Of a stretch of 13,288 nucleotides of DNA, positions 1 to 6,226 are shown in pieces. Positions within the stretch are counted from its first letter, which is position 1, and each line of letters begins with the position of its first letter. Under the pieces are notes generated by a model. The model worked only from the letters and a program-made list of their open reading frames with translations. It was not told the DNA's origin and searched no databases. Position numbers and translations under genes: made by a program. The stretch spans positions 1-13,288 of the forward strand of contig JAIFMT010000132.1 in NCBI GenBank assembly GCA_020048295.1, given 5' to 3'. The stretch is from Rhodoferax sp. (GTDB lineage Bacteria > Pseudomonadota > Gammaproteobacteria > Burkholderiales > Burkholderiaceae).

Positions 1-663
1 GTGGGCGGCATTGCCGAAATCATCAACGTGCCCGGCCATGTCAACGTGGACTTTGAAGACGTGCGCACCGTGATGGGCGAGCCCGGCAAAGCCATGATGG
101 GCACCGCGCTGGCCGCCGGCCCCGACCGCGCCCGCATCGCCGCCGAACACGCGGTGGCCTGTCCGCTGCTTGAAGGCATTGATTTGTCTGGGGCCAAGGG
201 CGTGCTGGTGCTGATCACCGCTGCCAAGGGCTCGCTCAAGCTCAGCGAATCCAAGCTGGCCATGAACACCATCCGCGCCTACGCCTCGCCCGACGCGCAT
301 GTGATTTACGGCACCGCCTATGACGACTACCTGGGCGACCAGATCCGCGTGACGGTGGTGGCCACGGGCTTGAGCCGCCAGGCCGCCAAGCCAAAACTGG
401 TGGTGAACCAGCCACAGCAGCAACTGCGCACCGGCACCTACGACGCGCCGATCCAGATGGCCAACTCCGACATCATCGCCAGTGGGCTACAGCCAACCGG
501 CATGATCAGCAGCCCGTCGATGGGCCGCAGCACGCCGACCGACTACACCACCCCAAGCGTCTGGCGCAACCGCACGTCGGCAGCTGCCAAGGTGGATGCC
601 TTGTCCAGCGGCGGCATGGACGACTTTGAGATTCCGGCGTTTTTGCGCAAGCAGGCGGACTGA
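1..663 (+). CDS. ftsZ: Cell division GTPase FtsZ, C-terminal part (5' end outside window)
   Basis: FtsZ polymerises into the cytoplasmic Z ring that directs septation. The window opens inside the gene, so the GTG at base 1 is an internal valine codon, not a start, and the N-terminal GTP-binding domain with its tubulin signature is missing. The 220 visible residues begin at the end of the GTPase domain (GGIAEIINVPGHVNVDFEDV, containing the NVDFxD segment that contributes to GTP hydrolysis across the subunit interface). The polymer-stabilising C-terminal domain follows (VLVLITAAKGSLKLSESKLA... VIYGTAYDDYLGDQIRVTVVATGL, about residues 68-125). A Gln/Ser/Thr-rich flexible linker runs from about 130 to 200. 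The conserved C-terminal peptide DDFEIPAFLRKQAD is the usual tether for FtsA and ZipA. An intrinsic terminator lies 50 bases downstream, so this is the last gene of its division-gene transcript. Identification is secure. Confidence 0.97.
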   Translation: MGGIAEIINVPGHVNVDFEDVRTVMGEPGKAMMGTALAAGPDRARIAAEHAVACPLLEGIDLSGAKGVLVLITAAKGSLKLSESKLAMNTIRAYASPDAHVIYGTAYDDYLGDQIRVTVVATGLSRQAAKPKLVVNQPQQQLRTGTYDAPIQMANSDIIASGLQPTGMISSPSMGRSTPTDYTTPSVWRNRTSAAAKVDALSSGGMDDFEIPAFLRKQAD

Positions 664-713
664 GGTCCGTTGGCCGCGCTCTGGGGGGTAATGAGTCAAT
701 AAGGCGTCGCCCA

Positions 714-739
714 CCTGGAGGTATCCCCTCCGGGTTTTT
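714..739 (+). terminator. Rho-independent terminator after ftsZ
   Basis: An 8-bp stem (714-721 with 727-734, one G-T wobble) closes a 5-base loop and is followed at once by five T residues (735-739). It lies 50 bases after the ftsZ stop codon and should end the ftsZ transcript. Confidence 0.85.
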
Positions 740-811
740 GCGATCGTCCAGGAGTTGGAGGGTATTTGACGGACGGGCTCCACGTCATGGATCCGACCTT
801 CTCCACCGCGG

Positions 812-1084
812 TGCAGCCGCATGATGGTGCGCCAGCCGCAAAGCAAGGCCAACGCCAGCGCCTTCAGCAATGGCATGCCGAAGACCAGCAGCCTGGGCTG
901 CGGCATCTGGGGTGGTAATGTGATCAGCGAAAACATCTGCCTCAAAAACGACATGAACACCACCTGGGTGTCGGTGCCAGTTCCAGAGGACAAGCCGTCT
1001 GACCAAGCGCTGTTTGGCGACTTCTACGACACGGCGCTGGAAGAAGGCAACTTCATCGCCAAAGAGACGATCGGCATCGGCTAA
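812..1084 (+). pseudogene. Relic of an acylating (CoA-dependent) aldehyde dehydrogenase, C-terminal fragment
   Basis: The frame that ends at the TAA at 1082-1084 encodes a stretch beginning RMMVRQPQSKANASAF and continuing SLGCGIWGGNVISENI and NTTWVSVPVPEDKPSD. This pattern (xRMxVxQxxxxAN..F.NG.....LGCGxWGGNxxSEN....MN.TW) is what I recall from the end of acylating aldehyde dehydrogenases of the sulfoacetaldehyde/acetaldehyde type. The NAD-binding part and the catalytic cysteine region are absent: between the ftsZ terminator and about base 812 no frame continues the homology. Just upstream the homology-like reading seems to change frame (a DPTFSTAVQPHDG reading overlaps the SRMMVRQ reading). 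Only the last 87 codons or so are open. No Shine-Dalgarno site or plausible start precedes it, although a good terminator follows at 1111-1148, as if the original 3' end were kept. I infer a decayed gene remnant. Subfamily and substrate are uncertain. Confidence 0.6.
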
Positions 1085-1110
1085 CCCCCAAGCTGAACAT
1101 GGCGTAAAGT

Positions 1111-1148
1111 GCCTGCCGTGCGCCTGTGTGGCGCTGGCAGGCCTTTTT
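1111..1148 (+). terminator. Rho-independent terminator after the aldehyde dehydrogenase relic, just before aroD
   Basis: A 7-bp perfect outer stem (GCCTGCC 1111-1117 ... GGCAGGC, 1136-1142; base order GGCAGGC) continues through a small bulge into an inner 5-bp stem (1120-1124 with 1130-1134) closed by a TGTGT loop. It is followed by C and five T residues (1144-1148). It belongs with the relic upstream, but it ends only 14 bases before the aroD ATG. Confidence 0.8.
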
Positions 1149-1162
1149 CTGGAACCCGCAAC

Positions 1163-1960
1163 ATGCAAACCCCAAAAACCATCGCACTCAATGGCCAACC
1201 CATCGCCGGCGGCAAGTTCCCGCTGATCTGCACACCGCTGGTGGGCCGCACGCTCGACAAGCTACAGGCCGAACTAGACGTGGTGTTGCCCAAGCAACCC
1301 GACGTGCTGGAATGGCGCGTTGATTTTTTCGAGCAAATTGACACTGCAGCGGCCGTCATTGCTGCGGCGCATGCTATCAAAAGCCGGTCAGGCAACCTCC
1401 CGCTGCTGTTCACCCGACGCTCCACCATCGAGGGCGGCGAGCCGATCGCGCTCAACGAAGGCCAGGTGCTGGCGCTGTATGAAGCGGTATGCCAAAGCCG
1501 CAGCATCGACCTGATCGACTATGAAATGGCCAACGACGCAGCCAACATCACACGCGTGCGCAGCGCCGCCAAGTCGCACGGCATCAAGCTGGTGCTGTCA
1601 TTTCACAATTTCTCGTACACGCCCGGGCAGGAAACCCTGGTGGGTAAGTTCCTGAGCGCCGACCAGTTGGGCGCCGACGTCGCCAAGGTGGCGGTGATGC
1701 CGCGTGACATGGACGACGTGCTGACCCTGCTAGGCGCCACCCGCCAGGCCAGCAAGCAGCTGCGCATCCCGCTGATCAGCATGTCGATGGGGCCGCTGGG
1801 CGCGCTTACCCGCATGATGGGTGGTGCATTTGGCTCGGCGCTCAGTTTTGCCGTGGGTGCCGCTGCCTCGGCCCCGGGCCAGGTGCCCATTGAAGACCTG
1901 AACACCGTGCTGGGCATAGTCAGCAAGTCGATGGGTGTCAAATCCCCTCAGAGTTCCTGA
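1163..1960 (+). CDS. aroD: Type I 3-dehydroquinate dehydratase
   Basis: Catalyses the third step of the shikimate pathway, dehydration of 3-dehydroquinate to 3-dehydroshikimate through a Schiff base with an active-site lysine; a soluble (beta/alpha)8 barrel. From the ATG at 1163 the product is 265 residues, near the usual ~250 of type I enzymes. Visible landmarks are the substrate-binding EWRVDFF (Glu50, Arg52), IDYE (Glu121), the catalytic His148 in LSFHNF, the Schiff-base Lys175 in ADVAKVAVMP, and the C-terminal SMSMGPLGALTR...GGAFGSALSF substrate loop. The frame stays open upstream to a GTG-type start at 1109, but those codons lie in the terminator hairpin and give no family sequence, so 1163 is preferred. 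No clear Shine-Dalgarno sequence precedes the ATG. The gene stands alone and converges on the response regulator downstream. Confidence 0.95.
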   Translation: MQTPKTIALNGQPIAGGKFPLICTPLVGRTLDKLQAELDVVLPKQPDVLEWRVDFFEQIDTAAAVIAAAHAIKSRSGNLPLLFTRRSTIEGGEPIALNEGQVLALYEAVCQSRSIDLIDYEMANDAANITRVRSAAKSHGIKLVLSFHNFSYTPGQETLVGKFLSADQLGADVAKVAVMPRDMDDVLTLLGATRQASKQLRIPLISMSMGPLGALTRMMGGAFGSALSFAVGAAASAPGQVPIEDLNTVLGIVSKSMGVKSPQSS

Positions 1961-1977
1961 TTCGCCAGAAAATAGTT

Positions 1978-2018
1978 GCCACCGGCGGCAGGCCCCGGCT
2001 TCATGTCTGGTGGCGTGC
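1978..2018. terminator. Possible hairpin terminator between convergent aroD and response regulator
   Basis: An 8-bp stem (GCCACCGG at 1978-1985 with CTGGTGGC at 2007-2014, one wobble) closes a 21-base GC-rich loop. On the plus strand it is followed by GTGC and four T residues. The U-tract is short and offset, so function is uncertain. The position between two convergent stop codons fits. Confidence 0.35.
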
Positions 2019-2020
2019 TT

Positions 2021-2422
2021 TTACGAATCCAGCCTGAGCACTTGCGCCATTTGATGGTAGGCCACTGGCTTGATCAGCGCGCCCAGCACCTTCAAGCCAT
2101 TGCCGCGCGCAATCATGTCTGACACCTGCAGCGTTTCGGTATCACCGCCACTCACAATGACAACACCGCCCGCATACTTTTGTTGCGCCAGGGCCTGAAG
2201 CAATTCAATGCCATCGAGTCTGGGCATGAAGACATCGCAGATCACATAGTCCGGGGCGGGTGTCATCAAGGCGAGCTGTTCCAACGCAACACCACCATCA
2301 GCGGCCGCCACAATGTGGTCCACCCCCATGGCGCGCAGCATCTCGCGCATGATATCCCGGCTCAGTTCATCATCATCGACAACCAGAACGACCAGCGGGC
2401 GCACGGGGTTGGGGGTGTTCAT
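2021..2422 (-). CDS. Stand-alone CheY-like response regulator receiver protein
   Basis: A single phosphoacceptor (REC) domain of 133 residues with no output domain, expected to pass a phosphoryl signal by protein-protein contact in the cytoplasm. Landmarks are the acidic pocket VVDDDE (Asp16-Asp18), phosphoacceptor Asp63 in YVICDVFMPRLDG, the switch Ser91 in VVIVSGG, and Lys118 in the IKPV motif that closes the active site. I chose the ATG at 2420-2422 because an AAAGGA Shine-Dalgarno sequence lies about 8 bases upstream; the in-frame ATG two codons earlier sits too close to it. A longer in-frame extension to 2545 has no family sequence. The neighbours are not a histidine kinase, so its partner is unknown. 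GGDEF/EAL proteins occur a few kilobases downstream on the opposite strand, but no direct link is visible. Confidence 0.9.
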   Translation of the reverse strand: MNTPNPVRPLVVLVVDDDELSRDIMREMLRAMGVDHIVAAADGGVALEQLALMTPAPDYVICDVFMPRLDGIELLQALAQQKYAGGVVIVSGGDTETLQVSDMIARGNGLKVLGALIKPVAYHQMAQVLRLDS

Positions 2423-2548
2423 GGTCATTTCCTTTAATTGACAAGTCAGCATACTACGCGCGAATGTCTGTGTAGTCAGGCAATAGGCGTAAAAAGCCAT
2501 TTCGCTTGTCATCAGCCATTTCAACGCCTCACACGGTCGCGCCATCCC

Positions 2549-2570
2549 CTGCCTGATTTCAGCCAGGCAG
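2549..2570. repeat. 7-bp perfect inverted repeat in the intergenic region
   Basis: CTGCCTG at 2549-2555 and CAGGCAG at 2564-2570 are exact reverse complements around an 8-base loop. There is no U-tract on either strand, so it does not look like a terminator. It lies about 130 bases upstream of the response regulator start on the minus strand. Its function is unknown. Confidence 0.5.
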
Positions 2571-2722
2571 CACCGTCAGAGTGCCGCCACTCGCTGGCAA
2601 CGCACTGATGGTGTTTGAATTCAAGGGATGTGACTGTCAGAGTCATCCGACAAAACCGCAACTGTTAACGTGCAACAACGCAGCTGTCATGCCGGGCTAC
2701 GACCTGCCGTCCAGTGCGAAAT

Positions 2723-2763
2723 CGAGGCGCAATCGCTGCTCACGCAATTGCGCCTTGGTTTTT
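2723..2763 (+). terminator. Terminator-like hairpin with no recognised upstream gene
   Basis: AGGCGCAAT (2725-2733) pairs perfectly with ATTGCGCCT (2747-2755), extended by two further pairs (2723-2724 with 2756-2757, one wobble), around a 13-base loop. A G and five T residues (2759-2763) follow on the plus strand. The geometry is that of a Rho-independent terminator, yet no plus-strand gene precedes it. It might end a small RNA or the relic of a lost gene. Confidence 0.55.
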
Positions 2764-2921
2764 GGCTTGGTTGACTTCATGGCATGGCTGTTGGGGAAAT
2801 TCAAGCGTCGCATCATGCCATTGCCGCGCGAAGGCATGGCGAGGTTCCCCCGTCTGACTGGGCCAGACCACGCTGCATCTGCCTGTACGATCAGCGCCTT
2901 GTTTGACCCACCCACACCACC

Positions 2922-3635
2922 ATGCCAGACGCACTACCCACTCCCCAACCCCTGATTGAAGATGAACTTGAACTGATGGCCGCTTTGGTGCCGCTGGCTG
3001 GCGCACGGCTGATTGAACTTGGCTGCGGTGCCGCCCGACTGGCGGCGAACTTGCTGCAACGCTTCCCCGATGCCCACGTCACCGGACTGGAGGTCGATGC
3101 GCGCCAGATGGCCAAAAACCTGGCGGCACCGGCCACACCGGGGCTGGCGTTTGTCAACGCTGGAGCCCAGGACATTCCGTTTGCCGATACCAGCTTTGAC
3201 GGCGCGCTGATGCTCAAGTCGCTGCACCATGTGCCGATGGCGCTGATGGCGCAGGCACTGGCAGAAGTGGCGCGCGTGCTCAAGCCCGGTGGCTGGCTGT
3301 ATGTGTCAGAGCCGGTCTATGCCGGGCCGCTCAACGACATCATGCGGCTGTTCAACGACGAGGGCGTGGTGCGCGCCGCGGCGCAGCAAGCGCTGAACGA
3401 CGCGCTGCAAACCGGCGCATGGCAGGCCGCTGCCGAGCGCCACTTTGCCGTGCCGGTGCAGTTTGACGACTTTGCCACTTTTGAGCAGCGCATGATGCGC
3501 CCGACCTACGCCGACCATCAAATCGACGCGACGCTGCGCGAGTCCATCCGCCAGCGCTTTGAGTCGCACCTGGGACCGCAAGGCGTGGCGCTGACACGGC
3601 CGATGCACGTGCGCCTGCTGCGCAAGCTGAAATGA
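2922..3635 (+). CDS. Class I SAM-dependent methyltransferase
   Basis: A 237-residue soluble protein of the Methyltransf_11/UbiE-like type. The SAM-binding motif I is LIELGCGAARLA (residues 30-41). The acidic residue that binds the SAM ribose is Glu57 in VTGLEVDA, and the later core motifs are AQDIPFADTSFDGALMLKSLHHV (about 82-104) and the PGGWLYVSEPV strand. The C-terminal third (about 145-237) is alpha-helical and differs from well-known enzymes, so the substrate cannot be assigned. The ATG at 2922 directly precedes the first good family sequence, but the upstream CCCACCCACACCACC gives no Shine-Dalgarno site. The gene stands alone, 157 bases from ald. The methyltransferase fold is certain; its role is unknown. 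Confidence 0.88.
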   Translation: MPDALPTPQPLIEDELELMAALVPLAGARLIELGCGAARLAANLLQRFPDAHVTGLEVDARQMAKNLAAPATPGLAFVNAGAQDIPFADTSFDGALMLKSLHHVPMALMAQALAEVARVLKPGGWLYVSEPVYAGPLNDIMRLFNDEGVVRAAAQQALNDALQTGAWQAAAERHFAVPVQFDDFATFEQRMMRPTYADHQIDATLRESIRQRFESHLGPQGVALTRPMHVRLLRKLK

Positions 3636-3792
3636 CGCTAGCGCTGGGTGGGTGGGCGGCTCTGAATTAGTGCGCCTTGTCTCGACGTAGAAACCATTAG
3701 CCATAAGAATGATGCGCTGCAAACGTTGATCTTTGTTACCTTGCCTGTGCGTTTGCCAGACACTGCGTTTTTTTCAACTTTCGGAGCGCAAC

Positions 3793-4908
3793 ATGCTGAT
3801 CGGCTTACCCAAGGAAATCAAGAACCACGAATACCGCGTTGGCCTGACCCCGGCCAGCGTGCGTGAACTCACCAGCCACGGCCACCAGGTGATGGTGCAG
3901 ACCGGCGCCGGTGCCGCCATCGGCCTGAGCGACGCACAATACCTGGCAGCCGGGGCCACACTGGTTGCCACGGCAGCAGAAGTGTTTGCCGCCGCCGAGA
4001 TGATCGTCAAGGTCAAGGAGCCGCAGCCGCAAGAGTGCGCCATGCTGCGCCCTGGTCAGATTCTCTACACCTACCTGCACCTGGCCCCCGACCCTGAACA
4101 AACCAAGGCGCTGGTCCAATCTGGCGCGGTGTGCATTGCGTATGAAACCATCACTGGCCCCGGTGGTGGCCTGCCGCTGCTGGCACCGATGAGTGAAGTG
4201 GCGGGCCGCATGGCGATTCAGGCGGGTGCGGCCCACCTGGAAAAATCCAAGGGCGGCATGGGCATCTTGCTCGGCGGCGTGCCCGGTGTGCCAGCCGCGC
4301 ATGTAGCCATTTTGGGGGCTGGCGTGGTGGGCACGCACGCGCTGCAAATGGCCGTGGGCATGGGCGCGCGGGTCAGCGTGCTTGACAAGAATGTGGACCG
4401 CCTGCGCCAGCTCGACCTGATTTTTGGCAACCGCATCCACACCGTGTATTCCAACGCACAAAGCGTCGAAGATGCCGTGCTCGATGCCGATCTGGTGGTC
4501 GGTGGCGTGCTGATTCCGGGTGCCGCCGCACCCAAGCTGGTCAGCCGCGCGATGATCGGGCGCATGAAAAAGGGTGCTGTGGTGGTCGATGTGGCGATTG
4601 ACCAGGGCGGCTGCTTCGAGACCTCCCATGCCACCACCCACGCCGAGCCCACCTACGAGGTTGACGGTGTGGTGCACTATTGCGTCGCCAACATGCCTGG
4701 CGCGGTGGCCCGCACCAGCACCTTTGCGCTCAACAACGCCACCATTGGCCACGCCGTGGCGCTGGCCGAAAAGGGCTGGAAGCAGGCGCTCAAGGACAAT
4801 GCCCACCTCAAAGCCGGGCTGAACGTGTGCCAGGGCCAGATTACTTATGAGGCGGTGGCGCATGACCTGGGCTATGCCTTTGTCAGCGCTGACACGCTGC
4901 TGAACTAG
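3793..4908 (+). CDS. ald: Alanine dehydrogenase
   Basis: NAD-dependent enzyme that interconverts L-alanine and pyruvate plus ammonia; a soluble oligomer. The 371 residues match the usual family length. Visible functional residues agree with the well-studied mycobacterial enzyme numbering: substrate-binding Arg15 (HEYRVGLTP) and Lys75 (VKVKEP), catalytic His96 (YLHLAPD) and Asp270 (DVAIDQGG). The Rossmann NAD motif is LGAGVVG (174-180), with Asp198 in SVLDKN placed to bind the NAD ribose. The ATG at 3793 has a good GGAG Shine-Dalgarno site 6 bases upstream; an upstream in-frame extension to 3733 has no family sequence. No transport or regulatory gene (such as an Lrp/AsnC protein) is adjacent. 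The gene appears intact and monocistronic. Confidence 0.97.
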   Translation: MLIGLPKEIKNHEYRVGLTPASVRELTSHGHQVMVQTGAGAAIGLSDAQYLAAGATLVATAAEVFAAAEMIVKVKEPQPQECAMLRPGQILYTYLHLAPDPEQTKALVQSGAVCIAYETITGPGGGLPLLAPMSEVAGRMAIQAGAAHLEKSKGGMGILLGGVPGVPAAHVAILGAGVVGTHALQMAVGMGARVSVLDKNVDRLRQLDLIFGNRIHTVYSNAQSVEDAVLDADLVVGGVLIPGAAAPKLVSRAMIGRMKKGAVVVDVAIDQGGCFETSHATTHAEPTYEVDGVVHYCVANMPGAVARTSTFALNNATIGHAVALAEKGWKQALKDNAHLKAGLNVCQGQITYEAVAHDLGYAFVSADTLLN

Positions 4909-4966
4909 CCAAGGCGAATACCAGCAGCCCATCCCGATCGAGTGGACTGTTTTAAAAAGGACGCTC

Positions 4967-5006
4967 GGTGCTCGCTGACTTGATGCAATGCTAAAGTCAG
5001 CGCACC
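4967..5006. promoter_or_regulatory. Strong inverted repeat directly upstream of the diguanylate cyclase start
   Basis: CGCTGACTT (4973-4981) and AAGTCAGCG (4994-5002) are perfect reverse complements around a 12-base spacer. The stem can extend by GGTG (4967-4970) with CACC (5003-5006), leaving a 2-base bulge. The repeat ends 4 bases before the ATG at 5011 and covers the place where a Shine-Dalgarno sequence would be. It also contains the -10-like TAAAGT (4992-4997). It could be an operator or an mRNA hairpin that controls initiation. No U-tract follows, so it is not a terminator. Confidence 0.55.
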
Positions 5007-5010
5007 GACC

Positions 5011-6183
5011 ATGCACCTCGCTCTGACCAACGTTCAAAGGCTGCTCGCGCGCTGGCGTGCCGAGCACCAGCGGGTGGCGCACGAGGCAAGCACGGTCAAC
5101 CTGACGCGCACCAAAGTCGCGGGCCTGGTGGTGGCAACGCTCGATGCCGTGGTGGTGGTCGTGCTGGGCGTGCAGTTGCTGGGCCAACATTCAACCGACA
5201 ACGTCCTGCAATGGAAACTGGCCTTGCTGCTGACCCACCTGGGCATGGGGCTGAGCATGCTGTTGCTGGCCTGGGCTGCACATCGGGCGCGCCATGGTGG
5301 TAACACGCGGGTTGCCCGCGCACTGCCGCTGCTGCTGGCGGGTGTGGGTTTGACGTTTGCCATTGGCATCACCAGCATCGACCAGTGGGTCACCTCCAGT
5401 ATCACTCCGTTTCTGATCGGCGCAATGGCCATCAGCATGGCCATCTACCTGCGCCCAACGGCGGCAGCGGCCGTGTTCGTTCCGGTGTACGGGCTGTTTT
5501 TTTACGCGCTCGGGTTGACCCAGCCCAACGCCCAGTGGTTGTTGTCCAACCGCATCAATGGTCTGGTGGCGGTGCTGCTGGCCTGGGCCTTGTCGGTGAT
5601 GCTGTGGCGCAACTTCACGACGCTGGCGTTGCAGCGCAGCCAACTCGAGAGCGCCAATGCCGAGTTGCAAGCCAAGCATAAGGAACTGCAACGCCTGACC
5701 CGGCTCGACGGGCTGACCGGCCTGTACAACCGCAACACCTTTGTCGAGCTGACACGCCAGGAACTGGCCCGCGCACAGCGGCAAAACGCCACCACCACTA
5801 TCCTGCTGCTGGACCTGGACTTTTTCAAGCGCGTCAACGACACCTGGGGCCATCCGGCCGGCGACGCGGTGCTGAAAAACGTGGCGGCGGTGGCCAGCAG
5901 CACGGTGCGCGCCACCGACCTGATTGGCCGCCTGGGCGGTGAGGAATTCATCATCCTGCTGCCCAACACCTCGCTGGAGGCGGCACGCAAGCTGGCGGAA
6001 AAGCTGCGCGCCCAGCTGGAGCGCAGCCCCACGCCGTGGCAGGACATCGCCATTACCACCACCGTCAGCATTGGCCTGGCCAGCACCACGGCCGCCGAAA
6101 ACCGCGACTTTGACCACCTCTACACGCATGCTGACAAGGCGCTGTACCGGGCCAAGGAAAAAGGCCGCAATTGCGTGGTGTGA
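5011..6183 (+). CDS. Membrane diguanylate cyclase (six-helix sensor plus GGDEF)
   Basis: Makes the second messenger cyclic di-GMP from two GTP. The 390-residue protein has six predicted membrane helices (about 35-58, 68-90, 104-122, 130-147, 151-169 and 183-200), with no recognisable large periplasmic domain. A short coiled-coil linker (about 203-230, rich in Gln, Glu and Leu) leads into a complete GGDEF domain (231-390). The domain has the metal-binding Asp268 in LLLDLDFFK, the substrate segment NDTWGHPAGD, the catalytic GGEEF (309-313), and an intact inhibitory I-site RATD (300-303) at the standard spacing, so the enzyme should be active and feedback-inhibited. No Shine-Dalgarno site is seen; a 9-bp inverted repeat lies just before the start. 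It is followed by uup after 43 bases. The signal sensed by the membrane part is unknown. Confidence 0.93.
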   Translation: MHLALTNVQRLLARWRAEHQRVAHEASTVNLTRTKVAGLVVATLDAVVVVVLGVQLLGQHSTDNVLQWKLALLLTHLGMGLSMLLLAWAAHRARHGGNTRVARALPLLLAGVGLTFAIGITSIDQWVTSSITPFLIGAMAISMAIYLRPTAAAAVFVPVYGLFFYALGLTQPNAQWLLSNRINGLVAVLLAWALSVMLWRNFTTLALQRSQLESANAELQAKHKELQRLTRLDGLTGLYNRNTFVELTRQELARAQRQNATTTILLLDLDFFKRVNDTWGHPAGDAVLKNVAAVASSTVRATDLIGRLGGEEFIILLPNTSLEAARKLAEKLRAQLERSPTPWQDIAITTTVSIGLASTTAAENRDFDHLYTHADKALYRAKEKGRNCVV

Positions 6184-6211
6184 TGCGGCTGGGGGCGTTG
6201 TAGCGCCAGGG

Positions 6212-6217
6212 GATAAT
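6212..6217 (+). promoter_or_regulatory. Candidate -10 box for uup
   Basis: GATAAT matches the TATAAT consensus at five of six positions and ends 9 bases before the uup ATG. No convincing -35 box is seen 16-18 bases upstream. If used, transcription would begin at or within a few bases of the start codon, giving a leaderless mRNA. Confidence 0.3.
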
Positions 6218-6226
6218 CCGCGCCTC

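Larger units (their letters stand above)
2423..2921. other. Gene-poor region of about 500 bases between the response regulator and the methyltransferase
   Basis: This stretch separates two divergently oriented genes. I see no protein-coding frame with family sequence. It carries a 7-bp hairpin at 2549-2570 and a terminator-like hairpin at 2723-2763. It should also contain the minus-strand promoter of the response regulator, for which the AT-rich stretch just upstream of its Shine-Dalgarno site (about 2440-2460) is a candidate; I cannot fix -35 and -10 boxes with confidence. Confidence 0.6.

Noticed and set aside
1368..1385. GCTATCAAAAGCC within aroD as a possible fourth copy of the dispersed repeat
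   Set aside because: Only the first few bases resemble the repeat. The GTAGCT, GCGC and GGGCTAGAG blocks are missing at the right spacing.
2697..2915. A 72-codon minus-strand frame whose end reads MKSTKPKTKAQLREQRLRLD
   Set aside because: The basic tail looks protein-like, but there is no ribosome-binding site, no known family, and it overlaps the hairpin at 2723-2763. Not supported as a gene.
2581..2955. A 124-codon plus-strand frame overlapping the methyltransferase start
   Set aside because: No family sequence, no Shine-Dalgarno site, Cys/Pro-rich random composition, and it runs through a hairpin terminator and into the methyltransferase in a different frame.
3805..5190. A 461-codon minus-strand frame opposite ald and the start of the cyclase
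   Set aside because: It is the antisense shadow of a GC-rich gene: His/Arg/Gln-rich, no family sequence, and ald on the other strand is complete with all catalytic residues.
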